A stretch of DNA of 64,000 nucleotides. Source: Anoplolepis gracilipes (lineage: Eukaryota > Arthropoda > Insecta > Hymenoptera > Formicidae). The notes under the pieces were generated by a model, which worked only from the letters and a program-made list of their open reading frames with translations, ran no database searches and was not told the origin of the DNA. The DNA lies in the NCBI RefSeq assembly GCF_047496725.1, contig NC_132979.1, positions 11,387,001 to 11,451,000 of the forward strand. Direction: 5' to 3'. Of this stretch, positions 55,484-64,000 are shown piece by piece (the stretch's first letter is position 1; each line of letters starts with the position of its first letter). The translations under genes were made by a program, and so were the position numbers.

Positions 55484-57166
55484 CTATAATAATTGATTAT
55501 AATTCTTACGCCAAACACATGTAAATCTGGGGAGTTTTACAATTGCAAGAAGGACGACATGAAGATATTTGATGACGATTCCGGTCTTACGGAGAAACTT
55601 TGAGCCCGGCAAAATCATGTCCAATGGACAAAAGACCAAACTTTTTGTGAGTCGCCCAGAGAATACATAATGCGAATCAACTTGGTCGAAAACAAAATGG
55701 AGATGCCCACGCACGGTCCGAAGAATGTAATTGTCGTCGAATTTGATACAAGGAACAATTGCTTGTATCATTAACGACAGCTCTCCTCTTCCTGTTCTAA
55801 TCGTTGCTGATACCATTGGACATTATGTTCGAGTTCCTGCCCTCGATCGCTCGAGTAATTCCAGGCGCCAAGTGCACCAACTAGTTAGTGAGTAGATCGA
55901 AGACATCGAGTATCAGTTCAATCTCCTGTAGCCGATTGTATAGTATACCAAATACAATTTGAGAGTACCGCCTAAGAGTACCTAGATCAAGTTGCAGTAT
56001 ACTATTCACTATCAATACATTTAATTTCTTTTAAAGCTCACAAGTTAAAAATCACTAATTTCAAAGTTCCGATCAAAATACTTGGAAGTGTGTGAATCAT
56101 CCTTCTTTGCCGTTGACATTAGCGGGAATCACGGGACTTTTATATCAACCAATCATGGTTCTAACGTATTTTAACAAACTCACACCATTGGAGAAGCTGG
56201 GAGTAACATCATCACCAAATAAAAATGACAATTTAATTGTCTCGTGGTTTGTGAGTTGTCCTGTGATTGACGATCAGCCACATAATTTCTATTACGGAAA
56301 CAATCTTCAACAAGCAAATGATTGTGGCATTGTCGCCAACCAACAAATCTATTATGAAACATACTTTCCATTCAAAATCAAATATGGCGGAAAGTATAAT
56401 ATTACGGTAGCGCATGATGTCGAAAATGCCATACTCGTTCAACTGTTGATTTATGTGGCACTCAAGTCAAGTTATCATCTTGCACGACAATAAAGACTAT
56501 CTAATATTGGTTAATAATATTAATTAATAAATATTAGTGATTGTGGTACAGTATCTTGTGTATCTTCTTCTGTGTCGAAGAACCCAGATTCAAATCTGAT
56601 TAAAAACTTCGAACTCATTTGATCGTCACTTCTCGGAAGATAATAGTAAACTGTGGACCGCAAATATACATATACAGAAAGGCCACCAGCTTCTGAGAAG
56701 AGGAAAAGGAAAGAAGAATCTAGTGGCACACCGGATAATCAGCACATCGAGATTTTTATTGCTGACGAATTGACAAAGATAAATCAGTCTACAACCGTCT
56801 TCTTGACGAAGGATCCATCGCCTTATCATTAAAAGGAACGGATTACGATATACATCATGTTTGGTGAATTTTCATAGAAAACGGATACCAAAATCCATTG
56901 AGTTAAACTTGGAGCACGCAATTTTCAAGCGCGTAATGATAATGAATACAACGAATATATTATCTCACATCATATCGACTTGTTCGATCGTCTATGCGCT
57001 GGATGTAGCGTATTTCATCGATCAATATAGAAGATTATCCAATAGTTTTCTGCAGTTTGCCAATAGTCATTACACCACGAGGCGGGAACAAGCTATCTTT
57101 GTAGCCACAATAAATGATTTAGAAGAAAATTTAGAAATTACTTTAAAAAGAATATTTACATGTTAA
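55484..57166. pseudogene. Unidentified coding-like cluster
   Basis: I do not recognise these frames. Minus 55900-55484 has VQWYQQRLEQEEE in one frame and a 110-aa frame (residues DNYILRTVRGHLHFVFDQVD) in another. Plus 56092-56493 encodes 133 aa (SWFVSCPVIDDQPHNFYYGN, YETYFPFKIKYGGKYNITV). Plus 56680-56830 has a basic patch SEKRKRKEES and then IEIFIADELTKINQ. Plus 56940-57166 encodes TTRREQAIFVATINDLEENL. The local composition is less AT-rich than on either side, which argues for former coding sequence. It could be a decayed viral or transposon insertion, but no family motif supports a choice. Confidence 0.35.
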
Positions 57167-57169
57167 TAA

Positions 57170-58111
57170 ATTAAAGTTGTGCTAAGACATTATTAATATG
57201 ATAATTTTGAATATATACATAGTTAAAATTTTATAATAAAAGAAGGGAAAGAAAAAGACTTTTTTATAAAAATGTCTCGAAACTAGGTAAACATTGTAGT
57301 AGTAACTGTAGTATTACTTGCCGTCATAGTTAACAATTAGTAAGTGAACAGGCTGCGCTTAGGATAGTTACATAAAAACTTTTCACACCATTTATATTCG
57401 TTGTAGAAATACGTATACATGTATATATCACAAACGATATATCAAGATGATTATCTGGCGTATAGAGAGGCCATTGCATAAATTGCTTTTTTAATATAAA
57501 GAAACCAAGACAGCTACAGTTAAATAAAGTTTATCGTCTAAGAACGAAAAAAGATGCCAGCAAGAATGGCAATTATAGTAAATATTTTTTATAATTCGCA
57601 AGATCGTCAGATATTCGAGATATTTTGAGATTTATACATTTGACAAGATGCATTTTTAATATTGTATTTATACGACTTGTATATGTAAAGGAATTTTTTT
57701 TTTAAATCTGATTCGTTGATGCGAAAGTGAGTTCTTATTGTTAGTATTATTGTATGAAAACTTTTCTTATTGAAAATTATATAAATATTTTAATAAATAA
57801 GTCTACAGACAGATATAAGTTCTTTACATATAGCAAGTGTATGACCAAAGCAATGCTTTCTTCCGAAATTTGCATTTCGCATTCTCGTTTACTAGCGAGT
57901 ACACTTCTATAACATCTCGTTTGACGAAGAGTTTCTTGGCTCGCGCAATCTTTATAATCGTCACAATTATCATTATTAAGCCTATGTTGTAGCATTGAAA
58001 AAGTTTTTATAAGCGCGTTTTTATCTCGCGGAAAGAGACTTGATCCTCGTATAGAGGCATGCTGCAATTACCACAAGAGAATATTTTAAATATTAGATAT
58101 AACTCGAAAAT

Positions 58112-58159
<48 letters not shown>

Positions 58160-60270
58160 CAATGATTATACACATACATTAATTTTGTAATAAAAGTAAA
58201 CGCTGAGCGTTGAAAAATTAGGGATGCGATTTAAACATAATGCTAAAAATTTTTTTAAATCTTAAATTTATTAAAAAGATATTAAATATTAAGTACATAT
58301 TTTGTGTGAATAAAATAGATTACGTTTTTTTATATTAATGACTCTAGCTATTGTAATTTCCGATATATTAAATATCTAAACTCAGTATATTTTTGCGAGT
58401 TATTTTAAAAATTACAAGTTCTAATTGCAAATTCTAGTTCTGAATTTTACTCTATAGACGAGAGAATCGCATGGCTTTAATTTGTGCATATGTATACATA
58501 TATATTTATATATGTATATGTATATATTTAGTAAAAGTATTAATTTAAAAAATTTGATATTTCAGAAGCTAGCTAAGGTCATGCAGTTTTCACGACTCTA
58601 TATCTGTCTTATCAAATGTAATTCAGAACTTCAACATTAATCGATTAGAACTTGATTACTTTCAGAACAAATTAAGAAAAGAGAGGATAAGGAGAGATTT
58701 TTAAGAAAAATTTCGAATTAAGATTTATTTAATGTTGATATAAAGATCAAGAAATATCAGTGCATAATAATCAGTTTCATAGATAACTTATTTTTCTATG
58801 AAACTGGCGTAATATCATCCGCATCTGTCTCTGATAGCCCGTGAAAATTAGAATTCGTATTAGTTTTTTAAATCTTATAAAATATAATTATTTTGTAAAA
58901 GTATATTAATTAAAAAAATTTGATATCTCGGTAATTCTAACAGTTAGGGTTATCATAAATTTATAGGATTATCTTCGTAACTCTTAAAATACTAACTAAC
59001 TAAATCTTGCGCGGAAACTATTGAAATTCCTCAAAATAATTTCCGCAGCGAGGTTTAAGTCGAATAACTTTAATTATTTGAATTGCGTTAAGCATTGAAT
59101 AATAATTTATCTTGAAAATTTTTTAATAAAAATAAACCATATATTCTGAAATTGTGACAATAGGAGCAAAAATCTAAACATCATACGAAACGGCAGAGAG
59201 ATTGTAATTATAGTTATCAGAATGAATTCATATAATTTTTTTTACGTAATATGCAACAATGTTTTTTTATCAGGAATTTTAGTACACTTAAAAACAAAGA
59301 AAATGAACTGTTCAGAACTATTTGATCTTAAAATCGAATGTAAAGTTAGCATTCTATTTTTTAAATGCTAATTATAAAGATGTTAATCGCCGAAACTTTT
59401 TTGATTCTCTAAAAACGGGACACACGATATTTGTATTTTTACATTCTACAGTTTACGGATTACTGCTTTATCGGATTTTCGTCTGATGTATTTTGAATTG
59501 ATTGTAAAGGACTTAAAGATTTGACGCGTGACTCATTATGAGAGAATATTTTTCCAATACATGTACCTTTATGTTGACGTATGTCGTATATTTTCACATA
59601 ATGTAAATGTAGTATCTTTTGAAAGCCTGTAAATTATTTTATATAAAATATTAACATTAAATCTGTCTGTAAATATTATTTATAATGTTTATTATTACTT
59701 TTATATTTACAATTAGGAACAATGATAACATAATTATAACTAGATTAATAATATAATTTTGAAATTTTTTCTTTACTTACCGATATAATGTAATAAATTG
59801 TGATTCCAATATTTCAAAGGGATTACTTATGTCACATAACCTTTTTTTATAATTCTTAATGAATTTCTTTTATTATTTCTCCTTTCAAGTTGTAATATTC
59901 ACCATGCAGCAGCCATTATTAAATAATTCTATAAAAATAATAAATTTTTTGTTTAATATTTTAACATCATCGTATTAGTGTAATAAATACAGATTATAAT
60001 ACTTATTACTATAAGCTAATACGAGGAAAGAAGATGAAAATATATCATAGTCATTTACTATTAAAAACACTTACATTACTATAGAATTTCACTAAATTTT
60101 CGTCTTTTCGCCAACAAATTTCATAGCGAAAAAATTCACGTGTAAAGTTTCACATTTTGGTTTAAATAGTTACATAATTGGTTGGAATCGTTAACTTCAG
60201 GTGAAATATTTCATTTTTCACATTCCGCCCTAGAGGAAAAATTACATGATCGATGCCCAGAGTTCGACAG
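57170..60270. other. AT-rich stretch, (TA)n at 58112-58157
   Basis: Three kilobases with no family-like frame. The minus frame 58067-57777 (96 aa) has scattered Cys residues but no recognisable pattern. A TA microsatellite lies at 58112-58157. Confidence 0.5.
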
Positions 60271-60278
60271 GGTTGTTA

Positions 60279-60777
60279 TTAGCAACCATTAGTTAGGTCC
60301 TCAAGCCCGGAAGTTATGGTTTCGAAATCCTCCATGATCGTATTGAAGTCGGAGTTGCGCCGTCCAAGTGTTTGTCTGGGATTGTTTACTGACAGGTTTT
60401 CACTAGCTGAGCGTTTGGTTTTCGCTGGATGACTTCCACTGACTTCTGAATTATGAATGGTGAATAACTTGTGAGTGGGTGACTGCTGATGGGTGACTGT
60501 TTTGTTCCCGAAAGTTTCTTTTTTTATGTTTTTTTTTGGAGCAAGATTATCGCTCATGTGATTCTGAGTTATGTTATTCTCTACGGTCTCTGTCGATAGT
60601 TCTATCGGTTCTGACTAGAAATTCTTCTAATGTTGTCAGGAACCCGTTTCTTGTTTTTCGGTGCTTCCGTTGCATTTGGAAGTGATATAGAAATTTGTTA
60701 TCATTTTTATTATTCAGGATGTGATTAATGGTTTTGTGAAAACACTTGGTATTAAACACGTTGTTATAATTTTCCAA
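60279..60777 (-). pseudogene. Basic/polar N-terminal frames, possible retroelement ORF1 or gag start
   Basis: Two frames, 60777-60574 (MENYNNVFNTKCF) and 60557-60279 (MSDNLAPKKNIKKETF, then KTKRSASENLSVNN), are polar and Ser/Lys-rich as in non-LTR ORF1 or gag N-termini. No zinc knuckle or other defining motif is present. Assignment is weak. Confidence 0.3.
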
Positions 60778-61239
60778 TAGATTAGAGTCATACTGCCCTT
60801 TCCTGTTTTTTATGATAATAAATTGTTATCGCGCACTCGGGCGTTACCACGACTTCGCGAGAGTCGTTGAGGCAGTATGCCCTAGTGATTGTCGTTGTGT
60901 AGACGATTAATCTTAAAGTTCCGCGGAAGGAAAGAATCGTGCAATCGAGACGACGTAACAATTGACTTACGTGTCATTATTCTTGGAAGATCTAAATCTT
61001 GAAAGCTTTTCTTAGCTTTTTCCAACCCAGCTAAAATGTTGTGCAAAATTGTCAGTAAACCTCTTTTTTAAATATTGCGTATCATTATGTGTGTAGAATT
61101 GGTCTAGTGACATTTTGCAAAAACATTCTAAACAAAATAAAAACTGAAAGACAAATAGTAATGCAACGCAGAATATGCATCAGTCTTATATTATATTATA
61201 AATATAAGAGATCAGTCTTATTGATATATTTTCTTATCA

Positions 61240-61990
61240 CATCTACTTATTATGTTTGTATTTCTCATCTTCTTCTTCAACTTCATATAATCTTAATAAA
61301 AATTCGATTTCTAATTTTGCTCGTGATTTATAAGAGAGCCTATGTAAACCTTTTGCCAAACGTGACACGAATCCATCTATAGGACTTGCTCCTGTATTTT
61401 GTGTCAAAGAATGAAGAAGAACTTCTTCGTATTCATCCAAGTCAATTCTCTTTCTCTCTGCAAAAAGAAAATAAAGAAGTATATAAATTAATTATTTATT
61501 CGCTAATGAAAGTTGCATATAAACATTGAATAATAAATTGAATGAAACACTAACTTGATTTCGATGATGTTAAAGAGATAGCGATGTAAAATTATTATTG
61601 ATAGGAGTAAGAATATTATCATCTCCATTAAAGTTACAATTTGTTGATGTGAAAGGAATGCTGTTACTTCTGCTGCTATTGGATAAGTTGGAAGCTTGCC
61701 CTTTAGATGATTTTTGTAAGCATGTTACAGTTCTAAAATAAATGTTAGAATAATACTACAAAATAATTATCATTATTTCTGAACTTACTCTCGATATTCC
61801 GTGTATCATTTAAGAAAGTCATTATATCATAGTGATGAAAAGATGGTTTTATTTCATAATCCTTTGGTATAGCCATTGTACCACTCTTTTGCACAACCCT
61901 TTGTTTCTCTTTAAATGTCTTTCTTGCTTTTCTATAACAGTCTTTTAAAAAGGTCTATCGTTTTTCTACTTCAGTAGCAGTATAAAAACC
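61240..61990 (-). pseudogene. MADF-BESS (Adf1-like) gene remnant
   Basis: About 61989-61800 encodes the second half of a MADF domain: FLKDCYRKARKTFKEKQ, SGT, then SFHHYDIMTFLND, with an in-frame stop just before FLKDCYRK where a Trp is usual. About 61735-61565 is a Ser/Asn-rich linker. 61460-61243 carries a BESS-like motif (GFVSRLAKGLHRLSYKSRAKLEIEFLLRLYE). Intron borders are plausible but not all fixed. Such proteins bind DNA, and insects have many transposon-linked copies. The stop suggests a pseudogene. Confidence 0.55.
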
Positions 61991-62500
61991 TACAATATAC
62001 AATGTAATTAATATGTAATTACATATGTATTTATATTTATATACAGAAAATCCTGCAAATAAATAAACTTATATAAATAAATGAATATAAATATTACCTT
62101 TCAAATTATCTGCTACAATTTGAATATAAAATCCAAATTATAGCAGAACTTAAAATAATCAAAATATATTTAAAAAATTATTACTGTACTCACCGAATTT
62201 TATATTTGATACGTACAATAATAAACAGATATATAAATATAGAATAAATTTAAAAATTCGAAAACAACTATTTTTTAAATAGAGATTTTTATAAGATTTA
62301 TATAAAAGTCGTCTTTCTGAATCTCTCTTGTCCAAACTGTTCAAATAAATTTATTTTGTCCCCTAATGTTATTACAATCTGTTACTAGAACATTCAGTAA
62401 TAGGTTGATGATAGTTCATGTCTTGCGCGGTATATGTCCAATGACACACTCTACATTACAATTGTACATTATGTGTGTACTCTTTATGTGAGTGAAATTT

Positions 62501-62735
62501 TCATATAAAGATTAAATCTGCCGGTATTTTGCGCTTTAGTCTACGAACACGTTTCCCAGTCATGAGCTTGGTGACCAGAATGTTGGGGTGACCACCCAGT
62601 CTGGTTTTATGTTTATACGCTGCTTTGTTGATTTCCTCCTTGATCGTAGGTATGCCTAAGTCTCGGTGCAGGATTTCGTTTGTGATGTACCATGGTGCAT
62701 CAACGATGATTCTCAGTTTTTTAGACTGTTTTCTT
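62501..62735 (-). pseudogene. Jockey-type LINE, C-terminal end of pol
   Basis: The frame reads LRIIVDAPWYITNEILHRDL, then IPTIKEEINKAA, GGHPNILVTKL and ends in a basic RRLKRKIPADL tail with TGA at 62503-62501. This is the conserved end of Jockey ORF2 downstream of the RT. The rest of the element is absent, and THAP-like sequence abuts it on the same strand. Confidence 0.8.
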
Positions 62736-62739
62736 GTTC

Positions 62740-63232
62740 AATACATGTATCTAATTTTACTGTACGATTAACAAAGATTGTTGGAATGGCATTGCTCTTC
62801 AGACGACGTTTATTATTTAATTTTTTCTCCCACATCTCTGAAAAATGGGCCTGAAAAAAATATTAAATATTCTTATAACAACAATAATATATTTAGTATA
62901 TTTACTTTTATTTTATAATAAAAAAAAGATTACATTTTTCTATTTAATTAGTTTCAAATATTTTTAATTGCAAGAGGAATTTTTTTTTTAAAGTAGAACA
63001 TGAAAAGAAACTTAGAAACAAAGAACATATTACTTATTTTTCTAGACACACAGATAGAAAATTATGTTTATTTTAATTACATGACACAATGTTGAATTTG
63101 GTCCAGGAACCCAGTCCAGGCGATTCATAGTTTCAGTTCAAATTTTTCTTCTTTTTTCTTCTCGTGAAAATCTATACATTTGATACCTTTTCGTTGATGA
63201 ATTTTTACAATAATCGGTACTGCGACCTGGCA
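62740..63232 (-). pseudogene. THAP zinc-finger domain remnant
   Basis: Exon about 63232-63100 starts MPGRSTDYCKNSSTKRYQMY, the THAP start pattern, with an in-frame TGA soon after YRFSREEKRRKN. After an intron, about 62865-62760 gives HFSEMWEKKLNNKRRL followed by SNAIPTIF, matching the THAP HF..RLKxxAVPTIF end. THAP domains bind DNA in P-element transposases and host regulators. Broken by the stop. Confidence 0.5.
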
Positions 63233-63327
63233 TCTTCTTTCTGCAAACAAAAATTAAAAAGTGATCTTATAAATAATAATACAGGTTATATAATAATATC
63301 AACTATTATATTGACAGACATTAATTC

Positions 63328-63850
63328 TGTTCCGTTATGTTGAATCCGCGAGGATGGAATTGGAAAAGCTCACGCAGCTCGCGCGTATCCATGGTGAGGA
63401 GCGCGAGATCACGCGCGGTCGCATCAATATCGGGTCGATGGTGCCATCCTTTGGCGGTCCTCGAATCCTACTCAAGCCGCGAAACGCGCAAAGCAGACGC
63501 ATTAGTCCAATTAGGCGGCGCACGTGATCTCGCGTTGCTCCAATGATCGCGACGCCTTGTCGGCGTGTCAAAGATCGATTGGCCGATTTGATCGATAGTA
63601 AATTGTTTCCGGGTTCTCCTCAGAAAAGGACCGTTGTTCTTATAGAGAACGTTCTCGATTGAGTCAGAGTCCGCACGCGTTAAAAAAGCAAGTCACGTTA
63701 AGCAGAGACTGACTCCGAGAGACATATCGGAGACTGCTGCTCGCGCCTTGGCGAAGTGTTGTTTCGCCCCCGCGACAGCACGCAATTATTACGAATAAAC
63801 GTGAGTGCAATAACTAACAACATCTGTGTCGTTTCTTTTCGTGTGTCACA
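63328..63850 (+). repeat. Possible LTR or retroelement leader
   Basis: Less AT-rich than its surroundings. Begins TGTTCCG, ends GTCACA (TGT..ACA), with a polyadenylation signal AATAAA at 63794 in an LTR-like position. No primer-binding site or second copy is seen in the 150 bases to the window's end, so it is tentative. The short frames here (63337-63546) are not convincing genes. Confidence 0.35.
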
Positions 63851-64000
63851 ACCTCGTGCTTTACCTTCCTCTCGGGAGAGATCCGATCCCGCGAAAATTC
63901 CCGCACAAATTTAAATGAAAAAATTAAAAGTTGTTTAGATGTAAAAAATTTGGGTAAATATTGACAATAACGGACCCAGCACCGATTACCTTGACCTTGA

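Noticed and set aside
57777..58067. 96-codon minus frame with several Cys as a small secreted or toxin-like peptide
   Set aside because: No signal peptide, Cys spacing irregular, surrounding sequence AT-rich non-coding.

Overview
The window is AT-rich animal DNA packed with nested and broken transposable elements. The mix (Ty1/copia, Ty3/gypsy, BEL/Pao, Jockey-type and purine-strand LINEs, hAT, PIF/Harbinger, a CACTA-like transposase, mariner-type foldbacks, long GA and GT microsatellites, and intron-bearing genes with GT..AG borders) fits an insect. A hymenopteran such as an ant is my best guess. No rRNA gene, canonical tRNA gene or CRISPR array was seen.

The centrepiece is one integrated Polinton/Maverick element (adintovirus-like) at 27556-42667, about 15.1 kb. 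It has ~0.72 kb terminal inverted repeats, AG..CT ends and an exact 6-bp target duplication (TACTTA at 27550-27555 and 42668-42673). On the plus strand it carries a multi-exon acidic leader spliced towards a protein-primed family B DNA polymerase, the start of a packaging ATPase joined directly to the tail of a retroviral-type integrase, a penton/minor capsid protein, a basic core-like protein, a major capsid protein, an unrecognised 330-aa protein and an adenain-like protease. An orphan 290-aa gene lies on the minus strand next to the left repeat. Capsid genes are nearly intact, while polymerase, ATPase, integrase and protease are broken. It is a fossil or defective copy.

The Polinton sits within the first bases of an intron of a minus-strand DUF4806-type gene. 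Exons 1-3 lie to its right (43870-42675) and the remaining exons to its left (27087-25175). The target duplication falls inside the intron's 5' splice site, which survives. Upstream of this gene, on the same strand, is a broken CACTA-like (tnp2-type) transposase (45959-43895), so the DUF4806 gene may itself have travelled on a transposon. A 498-bp copy of the Polinton's right end plus host flank reappears at 54123-54620, inside a rearranged hAT element.

Left part (1-25000): PIF/Harbinger transposase tail, gypsy pol remains, a Myb/SANT-like gene, BED-finger and SANT exons, BEL/Pao pol with a candidate 3' LTR, a 2.1-kb-spaced direct repeat, and a minus-strand copia element (13593-19181) holding two nested insertions. 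These are followed by foldback DNA elements and a hAT end. Right part (46000-64000): a purine-rich LINE, microsatellites, hAT exons, the rearranged locus, an unidentified coding-like cluster at 55484-57166, then broken MADF-BESS, THAP and Jockey pieces and a possible LTR. Long AT-rich stretches between these hold nothing I can name.
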